Of a DNA stretch of 64,000 nucleotides, positions 8,777 to 18,549 are shown in pieces; positions within the stretch are counted from its first letter, which is position 1; each line of letters begins with the position of its first letter. Location: positions 2,728,001 through 2,792,000 of the forward strand of contig NZ_CP154858.1 of assembly GCF_041153465.1 (NCBI RefSeq), read 5' to 3'. A program made the position numbers and the translations under genes. The notes beneath the pieces are model-generated. The model was not told the origin of the DNA. It worked only from the letters and a program-made list of their open reading frames with translations, and searched no databases. This DNA comes from Thermohahella caldifontis. GTDB lineage: Bacteria; Pseudomonadota; Gammaproteobacteria; Pseudomonadales; Oleiphilaceae.

Positions 8777-10056
8777 ATGACTGAATTTGTGATTCGCGGT
8801 GCACGGGTGCTGGATCCTGCACACAATCTGGACCGGGTCATGGATGTCCATGTCCGGGACGGCAGAATCGTTGCAACCGGTGACAGATTGCCTGCCTCGG
8901 GCGAAGAAGTGGATGGACGTGGCCGCTGGCTGCTGCCGGGGCTGGTGGACCTGTGTCACCATCTGCGCGAGCCGGGTCAGGAAGACAAGGGCACGCTGGA
9001 GACGGAATTGCGCGCCGCGGCACGGGGCGGCTTCACGCGGATTGCCTGCCCCCCGATACCAGGCCGGTCAATGACAGTGGAGCCATCACCCGGCTGATAT
9101 TGGAAAAGGCGGCGGCCCGGCAATCGGTGGAGGTACTGCCCCTGGGTGCCCTGACCAAGGGGCTGGCCGGAGATCAGCTCAGTGAAATGCACGGACTCTG
9201 CCAGGCCGGGTGCGTGGCCCTGACCCAGGCCCGCCATCCTGTTCGCGATCTGCGTGTCCTGCGTCGCTGTCTGGCCTATGCGGCGTCCCGGGGGATCCGG
9301 GTGTTTATCGGGCCGCAGGATGCGGCGCTGGCCGCCGATGGTGTGGCTCACGAAGGTGCCGTGGCAAGCCGGATGGGACTGCCCACCATTCCGGCAGTTG
9401 CCGAAACGATTGCGGTATCGTCCCTGTTGCTGCTTGCCGAGGACACCGGGGCGACCCTGAACCTGTCCCAGCTGACCTGTGCCCGCTCGGTGGAACTGGT
9501 CGCCCAGGCACGCCAGCGCGGACTGTCCGTGACCGCAGATGTGGCGGTGCACCACCTGATACTGGATCACGAGGCGATCACGGGATTCAACAGTCAGGCC
9601 TGCTTTCAGCCGCCGCTGCGCACGCCGGAGGACCGGGATGCCCTGCGGCAGGCCGTCCGTGACGGGATCATCCAGGCCGTGGTATCCCAGCATCAGCCCC
9701 ATGACGAGGCAGCCAGGCACATGCCCTTCGCGGAGTGCGAACCCGGCGCCACGGCGGCCGAGCTGGTGCTCCCGCTGCTCATGCAACTGGTTCAGGAAGG
9801 GTGTCTCCCCCTGATGCAGGCACTGGCGGCCGTGACTTCGGGGCCTGCGTCAGTGCTGGGGCTGGAGTCAGGTATCCGTGAGGGCGCACGAGCTGATCTG
9901 GTGTTGTACGAGCCCAATGCGCCCTGGCGTGTCAGTGCAGAGACGCTGGTTTCGGCGGGCAAGAATACCCCGCTGGCCGGCTGGTCCCTGCCCGGGCAGG
10001 TGGTGCGGACCTGGCGCGCCGGTGCGTGCATTTGGCAGGACGGAGGTCTGGCGTGA
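8777..10056 (+). pseudogene. pyrC': Dihydroorotase homologue (PyrC'/PyrX type), frameshifted as sequenced
   Basis: Start ATG 8777, preceded by GAGGAGG. The first frame (MTEFVIRGARVLDPAHNLD to FTRIACPP) ends early. The second resumes with DTRPVNDSGAITRLILEKAA and GALTKGLAGDQLSEM and continues to 10056, giving about 425 residues. The frame break is in the C run 9049-9054, six C where seven restore the frame. Active dihydroorotases have D-x-H-x-H-x-R at the metal site; here it is DLCHHLR, so the first His ligand is Cys. The usual catalytic Asp motif near the C-terminus reads SQHQPH. This fits the non-catalytic PyrC' needed for assembly of the PyrB complex. A separate active PyrC would be encoded elsewhere. 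Confidence 0.85.
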
Positions 10057-10712
10057 GCCTGTCTGCAGACTGGAACTTCATCCTGCTCTGTGCCACCTCC
10101 CTGTTCGTGATGATCAACCCGTTCGGCATCGCGCCGGTCTATCTGTCCCTGACCCATGGCATGACCCCCGTGGAGCGGCGCTTCGTGGCCGGGCGGGCAT
10201 CACTGACGGCGCTGGTCATCATGGTGATCTTTGCTGTCGCCGGGAATTTCATTTTCGACTTTTTCGGGGTCCGCATCAGCAGCCTGAAAATTGTCGGCGG
10301 GATCATCTTCTTCATGCTCGGGTACGATCTGCTGAATGCACGACTGTCGTCCATCAAGAATGAGTCGGTGAGCGCGCGGCAGGAGTATTCGCGGGACATC
10401 GCGATTACCCCGCTGGCCATCCCCATTCTTTGCGGGCCGGGCGCGCTGGCCAATGTGGTCATTCTGGCGCACGAGGCCGCCAACCCGGTGCAGAAGGCCG
10501 GTCTGCTGGCGGCCGCAGTCACGGTGATCGGGATCAACTACGTGGGACTGGTGGGTGCCTCGACCCTGTTGCGCTGGCTTGGCGAGAGCGGCAACAAGGT
10601 GATGATGCGCATCATGGGGCTGATCATGATGGTCATTGCCGTCGAATTTTTCTTTGCCGGGCTGGTGCCACGCTTGCAGGAGCTGGGCACCGCACTGCAA
10701 AATGGGTCCTGA
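10053..10712 (+). CDS. marC: MarC family integral membrane protein
   Basis: GTG start at 10053 overlaps the previous stop by 4 bp and has GGAGG 6 bp upstream; this beats the upstream ATG at 10026, which would add unrelated residues. 219 residues with six hydrophobic segments. The UPF0056/MarC features FVMINPFGIAPVYLSLT and AITPLAIPILCGPGALANVV are clear. The transport or other function is unknown; the early link of this family to multiple antibiotic resistance was not upheld. Confidence 0.88.
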   Translation: MSLSADWNFILLCATSLFVMINPFGIAPVYLSLTHGMTPVERRFVAGRASLTALVIMVIFAVAGNFIFDFFGVRISSLKIVGGIIFFMLGYDLLNARLSSIKNESVSARQEYSRDIAITPLAIPILCGPGALANVVILAHEAANPVQKAGLLAAAVTVIGINYVGLVGASTLLRWLGESGNKVMMRIMGLIMMVIAVEFFFAGLVPRLQELGTALQNGS

Positions 10713-10741
10713 GCGAACAGAAAACAAAAAAGGAGTCGAAC

Positions 10742-11110
10742 ATGGGGTTTATCGGATTTCTCATGGGTATTGCCATCATCTGGCTGCTCTGGAACATCAT
10801 GCGCAACACCTCGGACGCGCTGGACAAGCAGACGGCCCTCCAGTATGAAGTGGTGGCACTGGAAAAGCGGGTGGACGAGCTGCTGGAAGCCCTGCGCAAT
10901 CAGGCGGAAGCCCGGGCAGAAGTGCGCCCCATGCGTCTGAATGTCAATACGGCCAGCATGACGGCACTGACCGGGTTGCCGGGAATCGGCCGGGTGCTGG
11001 CCAAACGGATCGTGGACGGGCGGCCCTGGGCATCCGTGGATGACCTGGCCAGGGTTGAAGGCATGAACCCCGAACTCCTCGACAGCCTTCGCGATCGCCT
11101 CGAGGTCTGA
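10742..11110 (+). CDS. ComEA-like helix-hairpin-helix membrane protein
   Basis: 122 residues. Start ATG 10742 has AGGAG 6 bp upstream. N-terminal membrane anchor GFIGFLMGIAIIWLLWNIM, a short coiled coil (ALEKRVDELLEAL), then a tandem helix-hairpin-helix DNA-binding domain with NVNTASMTALTGLPGIGRV and RPWASVDDLARVEGM. This matches the DNA-binding part of ComEA, the periplasmic DNA receptor of natural transformation, but it has a long anchor helix instead of a cleaved signal. It could bind incoming DNA or be a general HhH protein. The role is inferred from domain only. Confidence 0.75.
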   Translation: MGFIGFLMGIAIIWLLWNIMRNTSDALDKQTALQYEVVALEKRVDELLEALRNQAEARAEVRPMRLNVNTASMTALTGLPGIGRVLAKRIVDGRPWASVDDLARVEGMNPELLDSLRDRLEV

Positions 11111-11392
11111 TCAGTCCCCGGTATTGATCGCGTCCCGCAGCGCCTTGCCGGGACGAAAGGTCACGCTGCCATGGGCCGGAACATTCAGGGGTTCTCCCGT
11201 TTGCGGGTTGCGCCCCTGGCGTGCCGGTCGCTGGACGACCCGGAACTGGCCGAAACCGGTCAATCGGACGTCACGACCGGATGTCAGGGCCCAGGTGAGG
11301 GTGTCCGTCAGGGCGGTTACGACCTCTGCAGCCTTCTTGCGACTGAGTCCGGTTGTTTCCGCAATGGCCTCGGCCAGTTCCTGTTTTTTCAT
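11111..11392 (-). CDS. HU/IHF family nucleoid protein
   Basis: 93 residues from ATG 11392 (MKKQELAEAIAETTGL), with GGGGA about 6 bp upstream; a TTG five codons earlier is less likely. The HU DNA-binding arm GRNPQTGEPLNVPAHGSVTFRPGKALRDAI and the RLTGFGQF segment are well conserved. Binds and bends DNA non-specifically as a dimer. It abuts the convergent ComEA-like gene with no gap. A second, housekeeping HU is probably encoded elsewhere; this one is somewhat divergent at its N-terminus. Confidence 0.9.
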   Translation of the reverse strand: MKKQELAEAIAETTGLSRKKAAEVVTALTDTLTWALTSGRDVRLTGFGQFRVVQRPARQGRNPQTGEPLNVPAHGSVTFRPGKALRDAINTGD

Positions 11393-11407
11393 GTCTTCCC
11401 CTTTCAA

Positions 11408-11622
11408 AACAGCGTATTAAGGCGGGCTTGAGCCACATCACGGGCGGCAAGGGTGTGCCCGACAATGTAACAAAGCGAACTTTCTTGTGTATTTGTGCCA
11501 ACTTTCGTTTCGCTTTGTGTTGCTTTTCTCACAAATATGGATCGGCTTTGGTCATAATGCCAGCCATGAAATCAAACGACTGTTTGACCGTCTGACACGA
11601 CAAGAACAAAGGAGAGGCTAAC
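11408..11622. promoter_or_regulatory. Divergent intergenic region HU gene / TRAP operon
   Basis: 215 bp, AT-richer than its surroundings. CATAAT at about 11554-11559 is a candidate -10 for the TRAP operon about 60 bp before its GTG start. The -35 is not obvious. No palindrome was identified with confidence. Confidence 0.3.
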
Positions 11623-12666
11623 GTGAGGGGTGATCAAAGGCAAGCCGTACGCTGGCTGCGTCATGTGCTGGTCGTGATGCTGGTGCTGGGCATCACCGGA
11701 TGTGCACAAGTCCGCAAGATGATGTACAAGACGACCGGGGACGTGATGTTCATGTTCGCGGAAGAAGTCCAGGTGCCCTACATGCTGACCACCGATGATG
11801 TGGACATGAACTGCGGCATGTCGCGCTCCCTCACCCCCCTGCTGATGTCCTTTGGTGAAGTGACGGCAGCGCCCGACAAGCTGGGCGTGATGGTGTACTC
11901 CTCTGCGGGGATCTGTGCCGAGGCGCGGGCCCGGGAAGAAAACCTGCGCTACCTGCGGGCCATCAAGGCGCAGGATGCCAACGAAGCCGAGGATGCGCTG
12001 GCAGCCCAGAAACGCTGGCATGTGGTGGCAGCGAAGCGGAACTTCGTTGCGTACAAGCATCTGGTCAGTGCCTTCGGCGAGCCGGGTGGCGAGTGCCCCG
12101 CGCTTGACAACGAATTTGATCAGCTGATTTACCTGATGGGCCTGCTGTCCGGCCTGCAGGCCCTGAACAACGAGATTGCTTCCACGACAGCCATCGGGGT
12201 GCCCAAGAATGTGGCGGCCAAGGCGGAACGGGCCTCCAGCTGTCTGGATGACAACCGCTGGTGGGGTGCGCCCATGGCCCTGAAGGCCACGATCTGGGCC
12301 ATGCTGCCCGGGGCGACGCCCAAGGGAGAGGACCCCTGGCTGAGACTGGAGAATGCCGCAAAGAAAGGCGAACGTGCACGCGTTCGGCTGGCACACGTTT
12401 TCTGGGCGCTCGCCGCCTACTCGCAAGGCAAGACGGACCTGGTGAAGGACATAATCAGACGGCACGCCAAAGAAAAACAAAAGCACATGGCAAAGCCGCA
12501 ATACCGCTTCGTGGACGAACTGGCCACCCAGATTCTGATGGCGCTTTCGGATGAGATGTGGACGGAAGCGACCGGCCACCGGACGCCGATCGGCGCATTC
12601 GGAACCTTCTGGGATGATCAGAAAGCGGCCCCGGCGGAAACCATCAATCTGGATGACCTGCTTTGA
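11623..12666 (+). CDS. TatT-like lipoprotein, TRAP transporter T component
   Basis: 347 residues, GTG start with AGGAGAG about 6 bp upstream. Signal peptide with lipobox LGITGC places the mature N-terminus at the membrane. The remainder is helical and TPR-like (ALNNEIASTTAIG, RVRLAHVFWALAAYSQGKTDLV). In T. pallidum such a protein (TatT) forms a complex with the TRAP binding protein. Here it is directly upstream of a periplasmic binding protein gene and a TRAP permease gene, which is the main support. Sequence identity to TatT cannot be measured here. Confidence 0.7.
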   Translation: MRGDQRQAVRWLRHVLVVMLVLGITGCAQVRKMMYKTTGDVMFMFAEEVQVPYMLTTDDVDMNCGMSRSLTPLLMSFGEVTAAPDKLGVMVYSSAGICAEARAREENLRYLRAIKAQDANEAEDALAAQKRWHVVAAKRNFVAYKHLVSAFGEPGGECPALDNEFDQLIYLMGLLSGLQALNNEIASTTAIGVPKNVAAKAERASSCLDDNRWWGAPMALKATIWAMLPGATPKGEDPWLRLENAAKKGERARVRLAHVFWALAAYSQGKTDLVKDIIRRHAKEKQKHMAKPQYRFVDELATQILMALSDEMWTEATGHRTPIGAFGTFWDDQKAAPAETINLDDLL

Positions 12667-12695
12667 GATATCACCCATTACGAGGACGCATCATC

Positions 12696-13715
12696 ATGTC
12701 ACATATCAAAACTCTGCTGCGCAAGACGACAGCTGCCTGTGTACTGGCCGGCGTTGCGGCCACGTCTGCCCAGGCAGAATTGCCCACCCGTTCCTTCTGT
12801 ATCTTTGACCCGATTGGTGCCAATGGCCCGCTGTTCAACGTCATGAAGTCGGCCAAGCCGGCGGCCCTCAAATGGGGTGTGGCACTGGAACTCAAGGCCT
12901 ACACCGATGAAAAGATCGCTGCGGAGGACTTCAAGGCCGGGCAGTGTGACTCCGTTCTGCTGACCGGTACGCGTGCCCGTGAGTTCAACAAGTTCACAGG
13001 GACACTGGAGGCCATGGGGGCCATCAAGACCGACGAGCAGATGAAGATGGTGCTGGATACGCTGGCCAGTCCGAAAGCCGCCAAGCTGATGCGCAGCGGC
13101 GAATATGAGGTGGCAGGTATCCTGCCGGCCGGCGCTATCTATCTGTTTACCCGTGACCGCTCCATTGACACCGTGGAAGAGATGCAGGGCAAGAAGGTGG
13201 CAACCCTGGATTATGACGAAGCCTCGCTGACCATGGTCCGGAAAGTGGGCGCATCGGTGGTGGGTGCCAGCTCGGCCAACTTTGCGGGCAAGTTCAACAA
13301 TGGCAGTGTGGACATCGCCTATGCGCCGGCCGTGGCGTACACCCCGCTGGAACTGTACAAGGGAACCCAGCCCAACGGTGGTGTGTTCAATTACAAGATT
13401 GCCCAGATGAACTTCCAGATCATCATCCGTCCGGATCGCTTCCCGGAAGGCTACGGGCAAAAAGTGCGTGAATATGCGGCAAGCCGTTATGAAGAGGCCT
13501 ACGACATCATTCGCAAGGCGGAAGCCGAGATCAAGCCCAGCGAGTGGATTAACCCGGATCCCGAGAAAGTGGCTGGCTATGACAAGCTCCTGCGTGAAGT
13601 CCGGATCGCGCTGCGTGACAAGGGGGTCTATGACGCCAAGGCATTGCGCCTGATGCGGAAGGTGCGCTGCAAGAGCAACCCGACGGCTGCCGAGTGTACC
13701 CAGGCTCTCGAATAA
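12696..13715 (+). CDS. Periplasmic solute-binding protein of a TRAP transporter
   Basis: 339 residues from ATG 12696, with GAGGA about 10 bp upstream; the ATG at 12663 is rejected. Cleavable signal peptide ending near AQA-E. The body (RSFCIFDPIGANGPLFNVMKS, YLFTRDRSIDTVEEMQGKKVATLD) resembles periplasmic binding proteins, though not the classic DctP. It is flanked by a TatT-like lipoprotein and the fused permease, so it should capture the substrate, which cannot be predicted. Cysteines near the N- and C-termini may form disulphides. Confidence 0.75.
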   Translation: MSHIKTLLRKTTAACVLAGVAATSAQAELPTRSFCIFDPIGANGPLFNVMKSAKPAALKWGVALELKAYTDEKIAAEDFKAGQCDSVLLTGTRAREFNKFTGTLEAMGAIKTDEQMKMVLDTLASPKAAKLMRSGEYEVAGILPAGAIYLFTRDRSIDTVEEMQGKKVATLDYDEASLTMVRKVGASVVGASSANFAGKFNNGSVDIAYAPAVAYTPLELYKGTQPNGGVFNYKIAQMNFQIIIRPDRFPEGYGQKVREYAASRYEEAYDIIRKAEAEIKPSEWINPDPEKVAGYDKLLREVRIALRDKGVYDAKALRLMRKVRCKSNPTAAECTQALE

Positions 13716-13744
13716 TCCATTTGCGAAACAGGTAGTACGCAGGC

Positions 13745-15903
13745 ATGGCTCAACGGGAATACGCCAATCGCACGACACGGGAGTGGGTTTCCACACTCCC
13801 GGCCTTTCTGCTGCTGTTCAGCGTGGTGGTTTTCAGCACCAGCAGCGATATCCACAACAAGCTGCTGCAGCTGGGGCAGTTTATCTGGGACGGATACTAT
13901 GAGCTGCGCACCGACCCGGTGCCGCCCACCTGTGATCCCGATCCGGATATCGAAGCCCGGCTGAAGACATTGCTGGCAGAACAACAGCAGGCCAGTGAAG
14001 ATGATCTGGGGCTGTTCGAGGAAGAACCGGTTTCTCCGGAGATTCTTCGCAAAAGCCTGGAAAACGCCCGGGATGCCTGCCGCGAAAAATTCGCCAAATA
14101 TGAGGACACCAAAAACAGGATTACACCAGGTGTTCGTATCTATCGCGCTGTGGAGCAGTTCATCGCCAACATCATCGCCTTTGGTCTGACCTCGCAGCGC
14201 TTCATTCTGGCTTTCCTGGTGCTGGTGTGTGCGGCCACGGCCACCTTCACCCGGCACCACATTGCCATGCGCCCCATGGAAACCCAGCTGGATCATACAC
14301 TGTCATCGACATTGCAGTTCGTGGCCAACAGCATGCTGTTTGTGTCAAGCTGGGCCTTCAGGGATCTGTCGCACACCGGTGGCAATGATGTTGCCCTGGA
14401 CAAGGAGTTCCTCCATGTCCTGTGGATCATCGGCTTCGGCATCATCACGCTGGTCAGCGGGATTCAGATTTTCAGGCTTCCCCGGATGCCAAGCCTGGCG
14501 GCACGCTGCATCATGCATTGCTGTCCGTGCCCCTGTACACGACCATGTGCCTGATTTCAGGAACCTACTTCATGCTCGGTGGGCATGTGGCCGGTGTGGG
14601 GATCTATCTGGACAAGATGATGGATCTGTCCGACATGTTCCTCAATGTGGGCCTCTACGTCTGGATCGGCATGCTGCTCAAGGAGACGCGTCTGGCCCAG
14701 CTCATGTTCCGGGTATTCGAACCTTGGAAGATGCCGCCTGAATTGCTGGCAGTGGCCATCATTGCCGTGGCGTCGATTCCGACAGCCTATACCGGAGCAT
14801 CGGGGATCTTTGTCATCGCGGCGGGTTCGGTGATTTATACGGAGCTGCGTCAGGCGGGTGCGCGCAGGCAACTTGCGCTGGCGGCTACCGCCATGTCGGG
14901 CTCGCTGGGTGTGGTGCTGCGGCCCTGTCTGCTGGTGGTCATCATTGCCTACCTGAACCGTGAAGTGACCACGGATCAGCTGTTTGGCTGGGGCCACAAG
15001 GTATTCTTCCTTACCATGCTGCTGTTTGCCATCGTATCACTGACCCTCAACCGTCAGTCGAAACTGACGGTGGCACCGGTCGCTGAGGCCTTCCCCAGGA
15101 TGGTCGAGGCGATGCGTCCGCTGGTACCCTATGTGGTGCTGATTGCCGCTGTGGTGCTGTTCTACCGCTGGGTGCTGGGTGTTCATCTGAGCGAATTCTC
15201 TGCGCCACGTATTCTCCCGGTCATGATGTTGGCCATTCTGGTGTATGAGCACATTTCCTTGCGTCATACCCGCAGTTCGGTCGGGGGTGAGTTTCATCAT
15301 GAGGGACTGGAAAAGGCGGTACGGGTTGCCACCAGTGAAACCACCGTACATATCGGTGCACTGCTGTTCCTCATGGGCTTGTCGGTCAGTATCGGTGGTG
15401 TGATCGAGCGCTCCGGGATCATGGAATCCTTCCCGCAGACCTTTGCCAGTACCTGGACCGTGATGCTGCTGCTGGTCGTCATTCTGGTCATCATTGGCAT
15501 GATCATGGATCCTTATGGTGCGGTGATTCTGGTCAGCGCTACCATTGCGAAGATTGCCTATGACAATGGCATTGACCCGATTCATTTCTGGATGGTGACG
15601 CTGGTTGCCTTCGAGCTGGGATATCTCAGTCCGCCGGTGGCACTCAACCACCTGCTGACACGGCAGGTGATTGGTGAAAGCGAGGTGTCTGCTGCGGATG
15701 CCGAGGGCAGTACCTTCTACCAACGCCACGAGCGTATTCTGATGCCGCTGATCGTGATGGGGATAGCACTCATCCTGGTCGCCTTTGTCCCGCTGCTGGT
15801 TCAGGATCTGATGGGCAGCGGTCAGGGCTCACCCGAGCAATTGTCCTGGTATCAGGAAGGCATGCGCACGCTCGTGAGTGCGTTGTCTCCGGCGCACGGT
15901 TGA
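13745..15903 (+). pseudogene. Fused TRAP transporter permease DctQM, frameshifted as sequenced
   Basis: Two overlapping frames form one polypeptide of about 720 residues. The N-terminal part (from MAQREYANRTTREW) has a hydrophobic segment, a soluble insert and further membrane helices, and corresponds to the small DctQ-type subunit. The frame breaks at the C run 14480-14483, four C where five join ...GIQIFRLP to DAKPGGTLHH.... The C-terminal part is a DctM-type large permease with about 11 helices, including TAYTGASGIFVIAAGSVIY and PYGAVILVSATIAK. The Q-M fusion is known in TRAP systems. Whether the break is real or a sequencing error cannot be decided from one sequence. Confidence 0.8.
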
Positions 15904-15959
15904 TCCGGTAACGCTGCCCGCGTGACAAGACGTGGGCAGATCTGCGGGAATCCCATAAC

Positions 15960-15988
15960 AAAACGCCCGGCTCAAGGCCGGGCGTTTT
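15960..15988. terminator. Bidirectional intrinsic terminator
   Basis: A perfect 12-bp stem, AAAACGCCCGGC paired with GCCGGGCGTTTT, with loop TCAAG. A T tract occurs in either orientation. It lies between the convergent dctQM and pckA genes and can stop both transcripts. Confidence 0.9.
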
Positions 15989-16012
15989 CCACTTCGGGCG
16001 GGACTCAGCGCA

Positions 16013-17542
16013 TCAAAGCTGGGGTCCCGCCTTCACGATGGCTTCGGAGACGTCAAACTTCCTGAAGTTTTCGGTAAACTGACGAATCAGCTCTTCGGCC
16101 TTGGCATCATAGGCGGCCTTGTCTTCCCAGGTATCGCGCGGGTTGAGCAGTTTGCTGTCCACCCCCGGCACGGCTACCGGAATGTCCAGATTGAGCTTGT
16201 CCAGATGAACCGTTTCCACGCCGGCCAGATCGCCATTCTGGATCGCGGCGATGACTGCGCGCGTGGTGGGGATGTCGAACCGCTTGCCCACGCCATAGGG
16301 ACCACCCGTCCAGCCGGTATTTACCAGATAGACCTTGCTGCCGAAAGCGTCCATCCGCTTCATCAGCAGTTCGGCATATACCCCTGCGGGGCGCGGAAAG
16401 AAGGGCGCACCAAAACAGGTGGAGAAGGTGGACTTGAGCTTTGCGGAAGAGCCCATCTCGGTGGAGCCGACCAGGGCCGTATAGCCGCTGAGGAAGTGAT
16501 AGGCAGCCGCTTCACGGGACAGGATGGACACGGGCGGCAGGACGCCGGTCATGTCACAGGTCAGGAAGATGATGGCGGACGGTTCGCCGGCACGGTTCTC
16601 GACGACGCGTTTTTCAATGTGCTCAAGCGGATAGGCGGCACGCGTGTTCTCGGTCAGGGAGGTGTCGGAGTAATCCGGCGTGCGGGTTTCATCCAGCACG
16701 ACGTTTTCCAGCACGGCGCCGAACTTGATGGCGTTCCAGATCACCGGCTCGTTTTCCTTGCTGAGGTTGATGCACTTGGCGTAGCAGCCGCCCTCAATGT
16801 TGAATACAGTGCCGGGACCCCAGCCGTGCTCGTCGTCACCAATCAGATAGCGGGTCGGATCGGCGGAGAGCGTGGTTTTTCCTGTGCCGGAAAGTCCGAA
16901 GAACAATGTGGTCTGCCCGTCTTCGCCCACGTTGGCGGAGCAGTGCATGGGCAGTACGTCCTTTTCGGGCAGCAGGAAGTTCTGCACGGAGAACATGGAC
17001 TTCTTCATCTCTCCGGCGTAGCGCATGCCGGCGAGCAGTACCTTGCGCTGGGCAAAGTTGATCATGACCGTGCCGTCACTGTTGGTGCCGTCACGTGCCG
17101 GATCGCAGACGAATCCCGGTGCGTTGAGAACCTGCCAGACTTCCTTGCCGGAAGGATTGTAGCGCTCCGGACGGATGAACAGGTTGCGTGCAAACAGATT
17201 GTGCCAGGCCGTTTCGGTGGTGACCTGAACAGGCAGGTAGTGCTCGGGATCGGCGCCGACGTGCAGGTGCGAGACAAAGCGGTCACGTTCGGCGATGTAG
17301 GCCTCAACACGGTCCCACAGGGCATCAAAGATTTCGGGTTTGACCGGGCGGTTGATGTTGCCCCAGTCAATCTCGTCCATGGTGCTGGGCTCCTGAACGA
17401 TAAAACGGTCCATCGGAGACCGGCCCGTGCGGACGCCGGTTTCGGCAACAAAGGCGCCGTTGGAAGCCAGTTTGCCCTCATTGCGTTGAATGGCCTGCTC
17501 GATCAGCTCGGCAGATGTCAAATCAGTAAATGTCGTGCTCAC
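16013..17542 (-). CDS. pckA: ATP-dependent phosphoenolpyruvate carboxykinase
   Basis: 509 residues from the GTG at 17542 (VSTTFTDLTSAELIE), which has GAGG about 8 bp upstream; a start at 17608 would add 22 unrelated residues. The kinase-1a motif GLSGTGKTTLSADP, the metal and PEP region GDDEHGWGPGTVFNIEGG, and NTGWTGGPYGVGKR are intact. Converts oxaloacetate to PEP for gluconeogenesis. It follows the yrfG-hslR-hslO group on the same strand, an order shared with E. coli. CATAAT on the minus strand (17676-17681), preceded by TGG, is a candidate extended -10. Confidence 0.97.
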   Translation of the reverse strand: MSTTFTDLTSAELIEQAIQRNEGKLASNGAFVAETGVRTGRSPMDRFIVQEPSTMDEIDWGNINRPVKPEIFDALWDRVEAYIAERDRFVSHLHVGADPEHYLPVQVTTETAWHNLFARNLFIRPERYNPSGKEVWQVLNAPGFVCDPARDGTNSDGTVMINFAQRKVLLAGMRYAGEMKKSMFSVQNFLLPEKDVLPMHCSANVGEDGQTTLFFGLSGTGKTTLSADPTRYLIGDDEHGWGPGTVFNIEGGCYAKCINLSKENEPVIWNAIKFGAVLENVVLDETRTPDYSDTSLTENTRAAYPLEHIEKRVVENRAGEPSAIIFLTCDMTGVLPPVSILSREAAAYHFLSGYTALVGSTEMGSSAKLKSTFSTCFGAPFFPRPAGVYAELLMKRMDAFGSKVYLVNTGWTGGPYGVGKRFDIPTTRAVIAAIQNGDLAGVETVHLDKLNLDIPVAVPGVDSKLLNPRDTWEDKAAYDAKAEELIRQFTENFRKFDVSEAIVKAGPQL

Positions 17543-17695
17543 GTCGACCTCGCCCTCATAGTGATGTCTTGCAACGGAAAGTGCTCCCCAAATCGTCTGT
17601 CCGGACATCGCCCTGCCATTCTGTCAGCTGGTCTTTTTGTGGATTGCGGACGCCGGCGCTGGGAATCGCGGCGCCATTATGCCAGAAAACACCTC

Positions 17696-18544
17696 TCAGT
17701 GCAGCGTGGGATCGGCAAACAATTGCTCGATTCTTGGGCGGTCGAAACGGTAGGTCTGGTTGCAGAACTGGCACTGAACTTCAATATGTCCCCGCTCGTC
17801 CAGAATCTGCATGGCCTCGTCGCGACCCAGCTCGCGGATCGCCTCGAGAGTTCTCTGCTCAGAGCAGGTACAGGCATAGTGCACGGGAACCGGATCAAAG
17901 ATGCGGGCTGACTCGTCATGAAACAGCCGGTACAGAACTTCCTGAGACGGCAGATGAAGGAGCTCGTCCTCCGTGATGGAGTCGGCCAGTGTGGTCAGGT
18001 GAACCCAGTCATTTTCATCCTGCCCGGTATCTGCCGGGAGAACCTGCAACAGCAAGCCTGCGGCGCGCTGGTCGTCTGCGGCAAGCCAGAAGCGCGTGGG
18101 CAACTGTTCGGACTGCAGAAAGTATTCTTCCAGACAGGCAGAGAGCGTGGCGTTTTCCAGAGGCACCACGCCCTGGTAGCGCTGGCCTTCGCGTGGTGTG
18201 ATCGTCACGGCCATGCGGCGCTCCTGGCCCAGCAGTTGGCGAAGATCGCTGCTTTCCGGATTGCCGGCAAGGCGGACCAGTCCGCGGACGCTGTGCTGAT
18301 CGGTGGCTTCGGCCATCAGCAACCGCAGCGCACCGTTGCCCACTGCCTGAAGCGCGAGGGCGCCCTGAATCTTGAGGTGCGTACTCATGAGCAGTGTGGC
18401 GCAGAGCGCCTGACCCAGCAGCTCCCCGGTGAGGGTGTCGCCCTTGTGACGTTGCAGGGCTTCGGCGTAGGTTCTGTCCAGCTGGACGATGGCGCCGCGC
18501 ACATTGGCGTGGTCGAAGGTAAAGCGATAGAGCAGGTCGGACAT
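17696..18544 (-). CDS. hslO: Redox-regulated molecular chaperone Hsp33
   Basis: 282 residues from ATG 18544, GGAG 8 bp upstream. The C-terminal zinc centre is visible as CTCS and, about 30 residues later, CQFC, the Cys-X-Cys and Cys-X2-Cys pair that releases zinc on oxidation and activates holdase function. The N-terminal domain includes LLGQALCATLLMSTHLK. Cytoplasmic. The last gene of the yrfG-hslR-hslO set, 5 bp after hslR. Confidence 0.95.
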   Translation of the reverse strand: MSDLLYRFTFDHANVRGAIVQLDRTYAEALQRHKGDTLTGELLGQALCATLLMSTHLKIQGALALQAVGNGALRLLMAEATDQHSVRGLVRLAGNPESSDLRQLLGQERRMAVTITPREGQRYQGVVPLENATLSACLEEYFLQSEQLPTRFWLAADDQRAAGLLLQVLPADTGQDENDWVHLTTLADSITEDELLHLPSQEVLYRLFHDESARIFDPVPVHYACTCSEQRTLEAIRELGRDEAMQILDERGHIEVQCQFCNQTYRFDRPRIEQLFADPTLH

Positions 18545-18549
18545 GAGGA

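Noticed and set aside
16205..17911. 568-codon open frame on the plus strand
   Set aside because: Antisense to pckA and hslO, which are certain genes.
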